64,000 bases of DNA from Lishizhenia tianjinensis (GTDB lineage: Bacteria > Bacteroidota > Bacteroidia > Flavobacteriales_D > Crocinitomicaceae). Shown piece after piece: positions 26,234 through 35,725 of the stretch. Below the pieces are notes generated by a model. It did no database searches. It had not been told where the DNA came from and worked only from the letters and a program-made list of their open reading frames with translations. The DNA lies in assembly GCF_900116425.1 (NCBI RefSeq), contig NZ_FPAS01000001.1, positions 744,001-808,000 on the forward strand, written 5' to 3'. Position 1 is the stretch's first letter; every line of letters starts with the position of its first letter. Both the position numbers and the translations under genes were made by a program.

Positions 26234-26812
26234 ATGAAAAAAGTAGCACCCTTGCTTATTTTGGCTTTATCTCTCGGAATTATCTCTTGCAACAACCAAA
26301 ACCCAACAGTAGAAAAAGATAGTAGAAGTCAAGCGAAAGCCTTAACACCAGATGAAGTCCCACTGGAAGATAGAATCAGTGTTAATCTCATTGTAGAAAC
26401 CTTAAATAATAAACGCAAAGCAATAGAACAAAACTTACCCCAGCCCATCTCGATTAGTTCATCAGATTTAAGAGAGAAGGTTAAACAAAAATGGAGAAAA
26501 ATTGATTTCTACCAAATAGACAACGAGGTAGTTCGAATTAAGTCCTACCCCTACACCGAGATAAGCAAAAGAACTGAAGAATTTTATTTGGAAAAAGGAG
26601 AATTGTTTATGGCCATCATAGAAGATAATGGCGAAGGAGAAAGAGGTAAATCACTTCAAGAATTCGATAAAATCTATTATTTCCATGAGGGCGAACTCAT
26701 TCATGAAAAAACGAATGAAAAAGAAATCGAATACAGCATTAAAGATTCTGAAGGCGAGGAATTAATGCAAGAGGTAAGTGAATATTTAGACATTTATAAT
26801 AAAAGGAAGTAA
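26234..26812 (+). CDS. Lipoprotein of unknown function
   Basis: This encodes 192 residues. The lipoprotein signal MKKVAPLLILALSLGIISC has the acylated Cys at 19. The mature part is charged and contains a beta-rich segment (QIDNEVVRIKSYPYTEI, EEFYLEKGELFMAIIEDN, FDKIYYFHEGELIHEKTN). It looks like a small periplasmic beta-sheet protein. I do not recognise the family. It is followed by a terminator and is monocistronic. Confidence 0.65.
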   Translation: MKKVAPLLILALSLGIISCNNQNPTVEKDSRSQAKALTPDEVPLEDRISVNLIVETLNNKRKAIEQNLPQPISISSSDLREKVKQKWRKIDFYQIDNEVVRIKSYPYTEISKRTEEFYLEKGELFMAIIEDNGEGERGKSLQEFDKIYYFHEGELIHEKTNEKEIEYSIKDSEGEELMQEVSEYLDIYNKRK

Positions 26813-26821
26813 TTCATAACC

Positions 26822-26851
26822 AAAAGCACATCTACGGATAGTGCTTTTTTT
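26822..26851 (+). terminator. Rho-independent terminator
   Basis: The stem AAAAGCAC (26822-26829) / GTGCTTTT (26841-26848) is followed by further T residues. Confidence 0.65.
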
Positions 26852-26907
26852 TGTATCCTGACTTAAGTCATAAAATCCCCAACCTCCATGTCTTAATTTT
26901 GGTAGAG

Positions 26908-27312
26908 ATGAAAACGATAGAAACAAGAAAGGATGTGGAGCTACTGGTAGAACAATTCTACACAAAAGTACGTGCACACAAAGATCTAGGACCAATTTTC
27001 GCCCGTCACATACACGATCATGAATGGCCCGAACATTTGGAAAAGTTAAGTGACTTTTGGGAAACAAACTTGTTTGGCGTTAGAAAATTCAAAGGCAATC
27101 CAACACAAAAGCATTTGGCTGTAGACAACGCCCACCCTGGAGGAATGGGGCAAGAACTATTTGGTTACTGGCTACAATTATGGATAGCCACCTTAGACGA
27201 ATTATTTACCGGAGACCGAGCAGAAAAAGCAAAAGATGCCGCTAGAAACATAGCCCATATACAGTTTTTAATACTCTGGAAAGCTCAGCACAAAGTTCAA
27301 TCAGAATTTTAG
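26908..27312 (+). CDS. Group III truncated haemoglobin
   Basis: This encodes 134 residues from the ATG at 26908, preceded by GGTAGAG as a possible ribosome binding site; the open frame runs 57 bases further up without good cause. Group III features are visible: LVEQFYTKVRAHKDLGPIFA, WPEHLEKLSDFWETNLFG, VRKFKGNPTQKHLAVD, WLQLWIATLDELFTG and ARNIAHIQFLILWK. The protein binds haem and likely O2, NO or peroxide in the cytosol; the physiological role in this group is not settled. Confidence 0.88.
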   Translation: MKTIETRKDVELLVEQFYTKVRAHKDLGPIFARHIHDHEWPEHLEKLSDFWETNLFGVRKFKGNPTQKHLAVDNAHPGGMGQELFGYWLQLWIATLDELFTGDRAEKAKDAARNIAHIQFLILWKAQHKVQSEF

Positions 27313-27388
27313 TTTAACTAAAATAATTAGCTTACCTTTAATAGACACAAGCAACTATACCTGAAGCCTTTATCCTAAACTACATATT

Positions 27389-28354
27389 ATGAAGGCACTA
27401 CTACTTTTTGCACTTGCAGTTTTTGCGTTTACAGTAAACGCTCAAACTCTTTCCGATAGCACAACACTAGCAGACACCAACGTGTACAGACTGGTTACCA
27501 CCGATGGTGGTGAGTTAATCGGACAAATACTCTCTCAAAACGAAAGAGAAATTTACTTTAAAACTTCTGACGGGAGAAGAATATACATCCCACAATACAC
27601 CATTAAATCCATAGAAGTTATTGATCAAAAAAAATTTAACAACAAGGGTGAATTTATAGGAGAAGATAGATTTTCCACAAGGTATTTCCTGACCACAAAT
27701 GGATTGCCCATTCAAAAAGGAGAACATTACATACAGTGGAATCTTTTCGGACCAGACCTACAATTTGGAATAGGTGAAAATTTAGGTGTAGGAGTTATGA
27801 CCTCTTGGATAGGTTTGCCCGTTGTTGCCACGGTAAAAAAATCTTGGATAATCGGAGATAACTCTCAATTCGCACTTGGAGCACTTGCTGGAACTGGATC
27901 TTGGGCCCTGCCTGAATGGGGAGGTTTACTTCCCTTTGCCACCCTTTCTTTAGGGGATAGAACCAGAAATATAGCTTTTTCTGGAGGATATGGAGCCATT
28001 TTAAATGATGGTGAATTAGAAGGTCGAGTGGTTGCCAGCGTTGGTGGTATGATAAAAATTTCAACCAAATTAAGCTTGGTGTTCGACTCCTTCTTCCTTA
28101 TGCCTGGTGAAACGGAAACTAGAACTGAGACCTACTACAATCAAGTGTATAATCCGAATACTATGCAGTATGAAACACAACTCATTACCAATTCCTACGA
28201 GGTACAGAAAAGAGGTTTTGCTGTGTTAGTACCAGGTGTAAGATGGCATCAATCCGAAGGAAAGGCCTTTCAATTTGGTTTCTCCGGTATAATTTACGAT
28301 GGCGAAGTACTATCAGTTCCTATTCCTATGGTACAATGGTATAGAAGTTTGTAA
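27389..28354 (+). CDS. Secreted protein with SH3-like N-terminus and beta-barrel-like body
   Basis: This encodes 321 residues, signal peptide MKALLLFALAVFAFTVNAQ. Residues about 30-75 (YRLVTTDGGELIGQILSQNE, EIYFKTSDGRRIYIPQYTIKSIE) form a small Sm/SH3-like beta module common in Bacteroidota secreted proteins. The rest alternates glycine-rich hydrophobic strands (LQFGIGENLGVGVMTSWIGL, FALGALAGTGSW, IAFSGGYGAILND, FQFGFSGIIYDG), as in an outer-membrane barrel. Function unknown. Confidence 0.7.
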   Translation: MKALLLFALAVFAFTVNAQTLSDSTTLADTNVYRLVTTDGGELIGQILSQNEREIYFKTSDGRRIYIPQYTIKSIEVIDQKKFNNKGEFIGEDRFSTRYFLTTNGLPIQKGEHYIQWNLFGPDLQFGIGENLGVGVMTSWIGLPVVATVKKSWIIGDNSQFALGALAGTGSWALPEWGGLLPFATLSLGDRTRNIAFSGGYGAILNDGELEGRVVASVGGMIKISTKLSLVFDSFFLMPGETETRTETYYNQVYNPNTMQYETQLITNSYEVQKRGFAVLVPGVRWHQSEGKAFQFGFSGIIYDGEVLSVPIPMVQWYRSL

Positions 28355-28439
28355 GATCTTGTCTTGAAAAAGTAAGGAGAATAGAACTATAAACTAAATT
28401 ATTTCTATCTTCATCGGAGTAAAGTAATGGTTCACAATT

Positions 28440-29081
28440 ATGTTTATACTTAGAGTAACACTTTCTCTTTTTCTACTGCTTTTAATGGCGCCAACAACGT
28501 ATGGGCAATACCCATTAATCAAAAAAAGAAGAACGAGTATCTCTAGAATTAATGTGCATGAGCTCTACCCTTTTGGCACCATAACCTTTAAAGGAAAAAC
28601 ACAAACGGGTACGCAAAAAAACTATGTTGTTGAAGGCTATATGGGAGGTGTGGGCTACTCTTACGTTTCTGCCCAAAAGTTTAAAAAAATTGGTTTTGGT
28701 TTTGCCATAGAGCCCCAATACAACAATATCCTTTCTGATGCTTTGTACGGAACTCCCGTTCGCTTGCAAGATGTAAAGCTTCCACTCATGTTTAAAATCT
28801 CGAATGAAAACGATGCGGAGTTTGGTATCTATCCCTTCTTTAACAGTTTTAGCCTGGGCGCCTATACCAGTAGGAACCTTGCAATAACCCCAGAGCAAGC
28901 CATGAACACCTGGGATTATGGCCTTAGTGCGGCTCTAGAATTCGGACTCTTTTACCTCGATTTGAAATTTAATTACTTCTATAGCCTTAAACCTTTGAAG
29001 GATACAAATGCCGATGGTTATACCCGACAGCAAGTTTTTGCCTTTGGTTTAATGCTCCCTCTGCGCTTAAACAAGAAGTAA
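28440..29081 (+). CDS. Outer-membrane beta-barrel-like protein
   Basis: This encodes 213 residues, signal peptide MFILRVTLSLFLLLLMAPTTYGQ. Amphipathic strands VVEGYMGGVGYSYVSA, KKIGFGFAIEPQYNNIL, LPLMFKISNENDAEFGIYPF, GLSAALEFGLFYLDLKFNYFY and VFAFGLMLPLRLN suggest a barrel of about eight strands (porin family 'outer membrane beta-barrel'). Function unknown; single gene. Confidence 0.7.
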   Translation: MFILRVTLSLFLLLLMAPTTYGQYPLIKKRRTSISRINVHELYPFGTITFKGKTQTGTQKNYVVEGYMGGVGYSYVSAQKFKKIGFGFAIEPQYNNILSDALYGTPVRLQDVKLPLMFKISNENDAEFGIYPFFNSFSLGAYTSRNLAITPEQAMNTWDYGLSAALEFGLFYLDLKFNYFYSLKPLKDTNADGYTRQQVFAFGLMLPLRLNKK

Positions 29082-29145
29082 AATTCACCCTCTATCCTTG
29101 TAAGTTTTTTTTGGTGTATGCTCAAAATCACCTAATTTTAAGTCT

Positions 29146-29168
29146 CTGAAGAAATCTAGTTTCTTCAG
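29146..29168. promoter_or_regulatory. Perfect inverted repeat upstream of the cytochrome c gene
   Basis: CTGAAGAAA (29146-29154), TCTAG, TTTCTTCAG (29160-29168): 9-bp arms with a 5-base centre, ending 27 bases before the ATG at 29196. It lacks a T-run, so an operator is more likely than a terminator. Confidence 0.5.
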
Positions 29169-29195
29169 GCCACTTTTACACTAAAAACTACAATT

Positions 29196-29810
29196 ATGAA
29201 AACTACTCGCTATTACACGGTAGGACTATTAGCAATCGTATTGCTGGGTCTACAAAGCGCTTGTACTGATTATGCAGCAAGCAAGGAAAATCAAGAGGAA
29301 AAAGAAATAACTGCACTTCAAGAAGACAGTGATGCTGTTTTAAAACGAGGAGAATATTTGGTGATGACCATGGGCTGTCATGATTGCCATTCGCCGAAAA
29401 GGATGGGGCCTATGGGACCAGAGGTAATTCCCGAACTCATGCTTTCTGGTTACCATGGTGAAGAACTGTCACCGGTATTCGACAGCATTGCACTTCCGCC
29501 AGGATTTGCCGCTTTCTACCCAGATTTAACAGCCTCATCAGGACCTTGGGGTATTTCCTATGCTGCCAACTTGACTCCAGATGAAACGGGAATAAAATAT
29601 TGGACAGAAGAGCAATTTGGTAAAGCGATAAAAGAAGGTAAATTCAAAGGATTAGATGATACCCGTATGCTCCTCCCACCAATGCCATGGATGAATTTTA
29701 AAGATTTGGCAGATGAAGATTTACATGCCCTCTTTACCTATTTGCAAAGTATTCCACCGGTTGAAAACTTGGTACCATTACCAAAGGTGAATATGCCACC
29801 CATGGAATAA
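29196..29810 (+). CDS. Mono-haem cytochrome c lipoprotein
   Basis: This encodes 204 residues with lipobox QSAC (Cys 23). A single haem-binding site CHDCH at 61-65 is followed by a typical cytochrome c body: ANLTPDETGIKYWTEEQFGKAIKEGKFKG and MPWMNFKDLADEDLHALFTYLQSIPPV. Met residues in MLLPPMPWM supply the likely sixth ligand. This resembles c-type subunits found with alcohol or sorbosone dehydrogenases in the periplasm, but no partner gene is adjacent. An inverted repeat lies upstream and a terminator downstream. Confidence 0.88.
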   Translation: MKTTRYYTVGLLAIVLLGLQSACTDYAASKENQEEKEITALQEDSDAVLKRGEYLVMTMGCHDCHSPKRMGPMGPEVIPELMLSGYHGEELSPVFDSIALPPGFAAFYPDLTASSGPWGISYAANLTPDETGIKYWTEEQFGKAIKEGKFKGLDDTRMLLPPMPWMNFKDLADEDLHALFTYLQSIPPVENLVPLPKVNMPPME

Positions 29811-29820
29811 TATTAAAACT

Positions 29821-29850
29821 AAAGAGGAGGTTAATGCTTCCTCTTTTTTT
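29821..29850 (+). terminator. Rho-independent terminator
   Basis: The stem AAAGAGGA (29821-29828) / TCCTCTTT (29839-29846), then T-run. Confidence 0.7.
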
Positions 29851-29900
29851 ATGTATACCCCTATTAATCTTATCTTAGACGCAAATCAAAAATATCGTAT

Positions 29901-30197
29901 ATGAAAACCGTCTTATTTTCAACACTTCTCTTGGCTACAACTTTTATAGCTTCCTGCACCGTAAAAAGTGCGTGTACCAATATGGTAAAAGCTGAAGTTT
30001 TTCAGGGAATAGATGGGTGTGGGCTTCTTTTCAAATTACAAAATGGCAACATCTTAAATCCAACCAATTTAGAGGAAATGAAATTAGATGTGAAAGTTGG
30101 GAATATTGTAGACATTGCCTTTGAAAAGGTTGAAGTAATGAACATCTGTATGACAGGGGAAACTGTAAAACTAAATTGTATACAAATACTCGAATAA
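29901..30197 (+). CDS. Small cysteine-rich lipoprotein
   Basis: This encodes 98 residues with lipobox IASC (Cys 19) and further Cys residues in SACTNM, DGCGLLF, NICMTG and LNCIQ that may form disulfides. The body looks like a small OB-like barrel (GLLFKLQNGNILNPTN...VKVGNIVDIAFEKVE). It is similar in style to short lipoproteins annotated as hypothetical across Flavobacteriales. Function unknown. Confidence 0.65.
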   Translation: MKTVLFSTLLLATTFIASCTVKSACTNMVKAEVFQGIDGCGLLFKLQNGNILNPTNLEEMKLDVKVGNIVDIAFEKVEVMNICMTGETVKLNCIQILE

Positions 30198-30205
30198 ATA
30201 CGTGT

Positions 30206-30241
30206 AAAAAAGGGGCTGTACATATTGAACGCCCCTTTTTA
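30206..30241. terminator. Bidirectional terminator between convergent genes
   Basis: The stem AAAAAGGGGC (30207-30216) / GCCCCTTTTT (30231-30240) has T-runs on either strand and serves both the small lipoprotein and the ABC-F gene. Confidence 0.8.
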
Positions 30242-30258
30242 CTTATCAATATTGTGGG

Positions 30259-32151
30259 TTAAATAAACTCTGCCAACTCCATCCATCTATCGCTTTTCTG
30301 CTCAATTTCAGCAACCACTTCACCCAAACGTTTACTGGCTTCATTTAATTCATCAGAACTAACATCAGGATTCGAAAGTACAGCTGTTAACTTTTCCTTT
30401 TCTTCTTCTAGCTCCATGATTTCTCCATCCAAAGCTTCGAATTCTGTTTTCTCTTTGTAAGAGAGTTTTCTTTTTTCGACTACAGGTTTTGGTTGTTCAA
30501 CCACCTCTACTTTAGCTGCTACAGACTGTTCTTCTTTCTTACGCTGTCTGTTTTCTTCTTTTTCCTGTTTATCGGCTTCTTTTAAATGCTCTCTATAAGC
30601 TGTGTAGTTTCCAATGATATCTTTGATTTGCCCTTCTCCTTCAAAAACAAAAAGGTGATCTACCATTTTATCCATGAAATATCTATCGTGGGAAACAATA
30701 ATCAATGCACCCTGGAAAGTTCGCAAATAGTCTTCTAATACATTCAACACGAAAATATCCAAGTCGTTGGTAGGCTCATCCAGAATCAAAAAGTTAGGAT
30801 TCGCCATTAATACTGTCATCAATTTTAAACGACGTTTTTCACCTCCACTTAACTTATACACATAGTTATAGTGCATGTCGCGCGGGAATAAAAACTTCTC
30901 TAAAAACTGAGCAGCAGACATTTGACGACCTTTTTCTAAAGGAATATATTCAGCAATATCGCGTATCACGTCAATCACCTTCATATTCTCGTCCACTTGA
31001 ATGTTTTCCTGAGAATAATAGCCAAAGACCACCGTTTCACCTATCACTATCTTTCCTTTATCCAAAGACTCACGCCCCATGATCATGTTTAAGAAAGTAG
31101 ATTTTCCAGTACCGTTATTACCAACGATACCTAATCGTTCGTTACGTTTAAAAGTATAGGTTAAATCTTCTATAATTTTCTTGTCTCCGAAGGACTTTCC
31201 AATTTTATGTAATTCTAAAATCTTAGTTCCCAAACGCTCCATTTTCACCCCCAACTCCAACTCTTCTTTGTTGATGTTTTGCTTGGCTACTTTTTTCAGG
31301 TCGTGGAAAGAATCTATACGTGCTTTTTGCTTGGTACCCCTTGCCTTAGGTTGACGGCGCATCCATTCCAATTCCGTACGCATTTTACTGCGGGCTTTGG
31401 TTACCGTTGTCTCAAATTGCTCCTCACGCTCGGCTTTCTTCTCTAGATAATACGAGAAGTTTCCTTTGTATTTGTAGATGGTATGATCTTCTAATTCTAA
31501 AATAGTATCACAAACTACTTCTAAAAAGTACCTGTCGTGCGTTACCATTAGAATGGTAGATTTAGAAGTACCTAAGTATTCTTCTAACCATTCTATCATA
31601 TCTAAATCCAAGTGGTTGGTGGGCTCATCAAGGATAAGAAAATCGGGCTCAGCAATCAATACTTTGGCCAAGGCTACCCTTTTCTTCTGACCTCCAGACA
31701 ATACAGAAATTGGTAATTCAACATTATCTAGTTTTAATTTAGACAAAATCTGTTGCACTTTCACTTCTGTATCCCAGGCGTTCAATTCAGATATTTCAAC
31801 AAAAAGCTCTTCTATACGCTTTTCATCGTTCTCCTTCATGGCTTTGTTGTATTCTTTTACAACTTTTAATTTCGGAAGATCATGTTTAAAAACCTCTTCT
31901 ATAATGGTATGACTTTCATCAAGATTTTCAGCCTGTTCGAGGTAAGCCACACGTATATCTTTACGAAATACAACTCTTCCATCGTCAAAAGGCTCGCTAC
32001 CCAACAAACACTTCAATAAGGTAGATTTCCCCTTACCATTTTTTGCTACAATAGCCGCCTTTTGCCCTTGTTCTATACCAAAGGTCAGGTCTTCAAATAT
32101 TAATCTATCACCAAAAGTCTTGGTGAGGTTTTCAACAGATAAAAAATTCAT
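30259..32151 (-). CDS. ABC-F family ATPase (Uup-like)
   Basis: This encodes 630 residues: two ABC cassettes on one chain and no membrane segments. The first has Walker A AKNGKGKST (first Gly replaced by Ala), signature LSGGQKKRVAL and Walker B LILDEPTNHLD. The second has GNNGTGKST, LSGGEKRRLKL and LILDEPTNDLD. They are joined by the ABC-F linker rich in R/K/E (about 235-300). The C-terminal ~80 residues form a charged coiled coil as in Uup. ABC-F proteins bind the ribosomal E site and relieve stalled translation. It lies 4 bases after DUF4293, so the pair is co-transcribed away from rho. Confidence 0.9.
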   Translation of the reverse strand: MNFLSVENLTKTFGDRLIFEDLTFGIEQGQKAAIVAKNGKGKSTLLKCLLGSEPFDDGRVVFRKDIRVAYLEQAENLDESHTIIEEVFKHDLPKLKVVKEYNKAMKENDEKRIEELFVEISELNAWDTEVKVQQILSKLKLDNVELPISVLSGGQKKRVALAKVLIAEPDFLILDEPTNHLDLDMIEWLEEYLGTSKSTILMVTHDRYFLEVVCDTILELEDHTIYKYKGNFSYYLEKKAEREEQFETTVTKARSKMRTELEWMRRQPKARGTKQKARIDSFHDLKKVAKQNINKEELELGVKMERLGTKILELHKIGKSFGDKKIIEDLTYTFKRNERLGIVGNNGTGKSTFLNMIMGRESLDKGKIVIGETVVFGYYSQENIQVDENMKVIDVIRDIAEYIPLEKGRQMSAAQFLEKFLFPRDMHYNYVYKLSGGEKRRLKLMTVLMANPNFLILDEPTNDLDIFVLNVLEDYLRTFQGALIIVSHDRYFMDKMVDHLFVFEGEGQIKDIIGNYTAYREHLKEADKQEKEENRQRKKEEQSVAAKVEVVEQPKPVVEKRKLSYKEKTEFEALDGEIMELEEEKEKLTAVLSNPDVSSDELNEASKRLGEVVAEIEQKSDRWMELAEFI

Positions 32152-32155
32152 ACAA

Positions 32156-32731
32156 TTACCTTAAACGGTCTAAGCTTGAAATTAATTTTTGGTCTCTTCT
32201 TACACCTATATTTCCTAAGAAAATAAAAGCAACACTTAACACTAGTGCATAAAAAGCAAAACCAATATTTTTTGTCATTCCTTCTTCTCCTACCAAAGCT
32301 TCTAAATTACTTCCAGAAAGGTAGAACATAACCACCGTTGTTATTAAAGCCAACAGGGTGAAGAAAAAGGCCATACGTCCTAAACGAATTTGACGTTTGT
32401 AGTTTTTAAAACTCAACATAGCTCCTAAGGTTAGAAGCAAGAAAAGTATAGACAAGATATAAAATGGAAAACTCACTGTAGAGGTAGAATAGCTTGTTAA
32501 AATACTCCCCTCTTCCTTATTTAAATACTTGGTGAGCGCTTCTAATTTCTCTGGTGCTAAATTTTCACTTGAAGTTCCATTTACTTGAACCCCGTATGTA
32601 TTATAATGTGCGGTTAATTCAAAAGAGTCTGAAACATCACCCGTAAAGGTGTAAACATCTAAACCTAGGGTTAAAACTAAAAGACAAATTACGGCCAAGG
32701 CGTAGTAAATCGTTTGTATTCTTTGTAACAT
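32156..32731 (-). CDS. DUF4293 family membrane protein
   Basis: This encodes 191 residues with four membrane segments: YYALAVICLLVLTLGLDVY, FPFYILSILFLLLTLGAML, MAFFFTLLALITTVVMFYL and IGFAFYALVLSVAFIFLGNIG. The start MLQRIQTIYY and the end RRDQKLISSLDRLR fit DUF4293, encoded next to rho in many Bacteroidota. It is transcribed divergently from rho. Function unknown. Confidence 0.8.
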   Translation of the reverse strand: MLQRIQTIYYALAVICLLVLTLGLDVYTFTGDVSDSFELTAHYNTYGVQVNGTSSENLAPEKLEALTKYLNKEEGSILTSYSTSTVSFPFYILSILFLLLTLGAMLSFKNYKRQIRLGRMAFFFTLLALITTVVMFYLSGSNLEALVGEEGMTKNIGFAFYALVLSVAFIFLGNIGVRRDQKLISSLDRLR

Positions 32732-33094
32732 GCTTATTAAATTTTAAGCAAAGATAAACTTCCTTTAAAAGTCTACCCCTTCCCCCAAGGTTTATTTTTG
32801 GAGGAGCAAGACAATTTAACCCTAAACAGATTAGGCACAGGTACATGTGAAAAACAAGAATTCGTTGAAAAATATCTTATCTACTTTCCTTTATTGAGTA
32901 TAATTTGAGAAGAATATTTTCATAATCAACGACTTACATAGGAAGAATAAAAAAAACTGAATTTTAAATAAATATGAATTAATATTTGTATACTTGCAAT
33001 GTCTGCACAACCCACAACCTCATTGTGAGTTAGACAATTACTAGATTACTCAAGTATTATATAAAATCGATATTTTAAATCTCAATTCAACTTT
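32732..33094. other. Divergent intergenic region between DUF4293 and rho (363 bp)
   Basis: AT-rich. It probably holds the promoters of both directions and a long rho leader, which fits the autoregulated rho leaders known elsewhere. A poor -7-like TATACTTG lies near 32989. I see no gene, tRNA or strong hairpin in it. Confidence 0.4.
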
Positions 33095-34717
33095 ATGAAT
33101 AAAGCTGATTTAGCAGGAAAGAAACTTCCTGAATTACGCGAAATTGCGAAAACAATTGGTATTAAACGCGTTGAATCATATAGAAAGGCAGAATTAGTTG
33201 ACCTTATAACTGGAGATGTTCAACAATCAGATGAAGCTACTCCAGCTCCTGCAGAAGCAGCACCGCAAACGGAAAACAGAAACACGCCTATAGAAGTTAA
33301 AGAAGCTCCAGCACGCAGGAAACGTAAACCGAAAACGGAAACGGAAACAACTGAAAAACCAGCTGGAAGAATTTTAACGGCAGATAAACCTGAGCAAAAA
33401 GCACCTCAGAAAGACAACAAACGACCTGACAACCGCAATAACCAACGCAACGAGCAAAGAACTCAAAAAGAGAACAACGATAACGCCAACACTGCAAACG
33501 CACCAAGGCAACGTAAATCTAACGACAACAACCCGAATCAAGATCCAAACAAAGCTCCTCAAAAACAGAATAGAAAACAAAAAGAAGATAGATTCGATTT
33601 ATCTGGAATTGTTTCTGCTGAAGGTGTTTTAGAAATTATCCAAGATGGTTACGGTTTCTTAAGATCTTCTGACTACAACTACCTTCCTTCACCGGATGAT
33701 GTATATGTAAGTCATTCTCAAATAAAACTTTTTGGATTAAAAACGGGAGATACTGTTTTAGGAACGATTCGTCCTCCACGTGAGGGAGAAAAGTACTTCC
33801 CACTGGTAAAAGTAGATTCTATCAACGGTAGATCTCCTTCTTACATTAGAGATAGAGTTCCTTTCCAATACCTTACTCCTCTTTTCCCAGATGAGAAATT
33901 TAAATTAACGGGTCACGCACAAGAAAGTACTTCTACGCGTATCATGGATTTATTTGCTCCTATTGGTAAAGGTCAGCGTGGTATGATCGTAGCACAACCA
34001 AAGACGGGTAAAACTGTATTGTTGAAAGACGTTGCAAACGCAATTGCTGCCAATCACCCAGAGACTTACTTAATTGTATTGTTAATTGACGAAAGACCTG
34101 AAGAGGTTACAGATATGGCCAGAAGTGTAAATGCAGAAGTTGTTGCATCTACCTTTGATGAGCCAGCGGAAAGACACGTAAAAGTTGCCAATATTGTTTT
34201 AGAAAAAGCAAAACGTATGGTAGAATGTGGTCATGACGTATGTATCTTACTCGACTCAATTACACGTTTAGCCAGAGCATACAACACAGTATCTCCAGCA
34301 TCAGGTAAGGTATTATCTGGAGGGGTTGACGCCAACGCACTTCAAAAACCAAAACGTTTCTTTGGTGCGGCACGTAAGATAGAAAACGGTGGTTCTTTAT
34401 CTATCATTGCTACAGCCTTAACAGAAACAGGTTCTAAAATGGACGAAGTTATCTTCGAAGAATTTAAAGGAACAGGTAACATGGAATTACAGTTGGATAG
34501 AAAAATTGCCAACCGTAGAATTTACCCAGCCATTGATATTTTATCTTCAGGTACACGTAGAGAAGATTTATTGATGGACAAAGATGTTCTTCAAAGAATT
34601 TGGATCTTGCGTAAGCATTTGGCAGATATGAACCCTATCGAAGCCATGGATTTCATGAAACAACACATGCAAAATACCATGTCTAACGAAGAGTTCTTAG
34701 TTTCTATGAACGGCTAA
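33095..34717 (+). CDS. rho: Transcription termination factor Rho with disordered N-terminal insertion
   Basis: This encodes 540 residues, about 120 longer than the E. coli type. A Rho_N-type helix domain (1-42, [21 protein letters not shown]) is followed by a low-complexity insert rich in N, Q, K, P and E (about 43-165). Then come the cold-shock RNA-binding domain ([21 protein letters not shown]) and the hexameric ATPase with Walker [16 protein letters not shown], Walker [13 protein letters not shown], and the Q/R loops in [13 protein letters not shown]. It terminates transcripts by translocating along RNA. The insert is typical of Bacteroidota Rho and in some relatives supports phase separation. 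The next gene starts 8 bases later. Confidence 0.96.
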   Translation: MNKADLAGKKLPELREIAKTIGIKRVESYRKAELVDLITGDVQQSDEATPAPAEAAPQTENRNTPIEVKEAPARRKRKPKTETETTEKPAGRILTADKPEQKAPQKDNKRPDNRNNQRNEQRTQKENNDNANTANAPRQRKSNDNNPNQDPNKAPQKQNRKQKEDRFDLSGIVSAEGVLEIIQDGYGFLRSSDYNYLPSPDDVYVSHSQIKLFGLKTGDTVLGTIRPPREGEKYFPLVKVDSINGRSPSYIRDRVPFQYLTPLFPDEKFKLTGHAQESTSTRIMDLFAPIGKGQRGMIVAQPKTGKTVLLKDVANAIAANHPETYLIVLLIDERPEEVTDMARSVNAEVVASTFDEPAERHVKVANIVLEKAKRMVECGHDVCILLDSITRLARAYNTVSPASGKVLSGGVDANALQKPKRFFGAARKIENGGSLSIIATALTETGSKMDEVIFEEFKGTGNMELQLDRKIANRRIYPAIDILSSGTRREDLLMDKDVLQRIWILRKHLADMNPIEAMDFMKQHMQNTMSNEEFLVSMNG

Positions 34718-34725
34718 ATTGTAGT

Positions 34726-35292
34726 ATGAGACCAGCATTAAAATACGGACTCCTCTTCGCAGCAGGATGGATAGTCCTTAAAATGATTTTTAAAGCTTTG
34801 GGTATATTACAGGATGACTTGTTTGTACCTGGTTTAATCAACAACTTCTTTTTACTCTTGGCAATAGCTTTTGGGTTATACTTCGAAAAAAAGAAAGAAG
34901 GATTAGGTAATGGAACAGCTTTAAGTGATATAAAAAACGCAATGATAGCAGGTACACCTTATGCGGTAATTGTATCTGTTTTCATCTTTTTCTATTACAA
35001 GGATGTGTCTCCTGAATACGTAGAAAATAGAGCGCAAGAAAGAATAGACATGGTTTATAAAGCCATGCAACGCCCGGCCTATGTAGATAGCTTAAAAATG
35101 AGTGATGCTAAATACGCTGTAATGACCAATGAAGAAATCTATTCAGAAATGAAAGAAGGTATTCTAAGTTCATTCGATACAAACTTCTTATTAACTTTTA
35201 GTTTGTTGGGCTTAATCGTTTTGGCGGTAACCTATTCTATTTTTACCACAGTAATCTTTAGAAAAATACTCCTCCGGGATTATTATAAATAG
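34726..35292 (+). CDS. DUF4199 family membrane protein
   Basis: This encodes 188 residues with four hydrophobic segments (YGLLFAAGWIVLKMIF, LINNFFLLLAIAFGLYF, YAVIVSVFIFFYY, LLTFSLLGLIVLAVTYSIFTTVIF) around a central soluble part. The layout and position behind rho fit DUF4199. Co-transcribed with rho (8-base gap) and closed by a strong terminator. Function unknown. Confidence 0.75.
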   Translation: MRPALKYGLLFAAGWIVLKMIFKALGILQDDLFVPGLINNFFLLLAIAFGLYFEKKKEGLGNGTALSDIKNAMIAGTPYAVIVSVFIFFYYKDVSPEYVENRAQERIDMVYKAMQRPAYVDSLKMSDAKYAVMTNEEIYSEMKEGILSSFDTNFLLTFSLLGLIVLAVTYSIFTTVIFRKILLRDYYK

Positions 35293-35300
35293 TTATGTTT

Positions 35301-35338
35301 AAAGTCCTTCTAAAAAATTGGAAGGACTTTTTTTTTGC
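35301..35338 (+). terminator. Terminator of the rho-DUF4199 unit
   Basis: The stem AAAGTCCTTC (35301-35310) / GAAGGACTTT (35321-35330), then a run of eight or more T. Confidence 0.85.
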
Positions 35339-35686
35339 TTTCAACTTAACGTCCCTCCTCTTTTCTTGCCATAGCTAAAAAGGCACTCTACTCCACTTTC
35401 TTTTAGTAAGAAGTTTAATTTTCTTGTGTCATTTTCTGCTGAAGAATGATTTCAACGATGTAGATAGAAAATTGCGTTTATTCTCCAAGAATGGCCGTAT
35501 AAACACATTACATATATACTACCCAAAGATATCAAGCGCACTTTTTAAGACATAACCTCACTCCTATAACAAAGAGAAACAAACTTTGCTCATAAAGAAT
35601 TTCAAAAAAATAACTAGCTTTAAAGCACATAGACTTACAACCACCAATATTCTCTAGAATTCAGGCGGTTTTAAATACTTAAATTT
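35339..35686. other. Non-coding stretch before the attC-like cassette
   Basis: No gene or RNA recognised. A weak inverted repeat ACCACC / GGCGGT flanks 35640-35669. The attC-like hairpin begins at its right edge. Confidence 0.35.
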
Positions 35687-35719
35687 TAACAAGGTGTGTT
35701 TATACACTTGTTAGCACAT
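35687..35719. repeat. attC-like hairpin at the left border of the cassette
   Basis: TAACAAGGTGT (35687-35697) pairs with ACACTTGTTA (35704-35713) with one unpaired G, then GCACAT. The right half TATACACTTGTTAGCACAT (35701-35719) is the inverted complement, with one base missing, of the sequence after the gene (36259-36278). A hairpin with extra-helical bases and a GTTAG end is how integron attC sites look. Confidence 0.5.
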
Positions 35720-35725
35720 ATTAAA

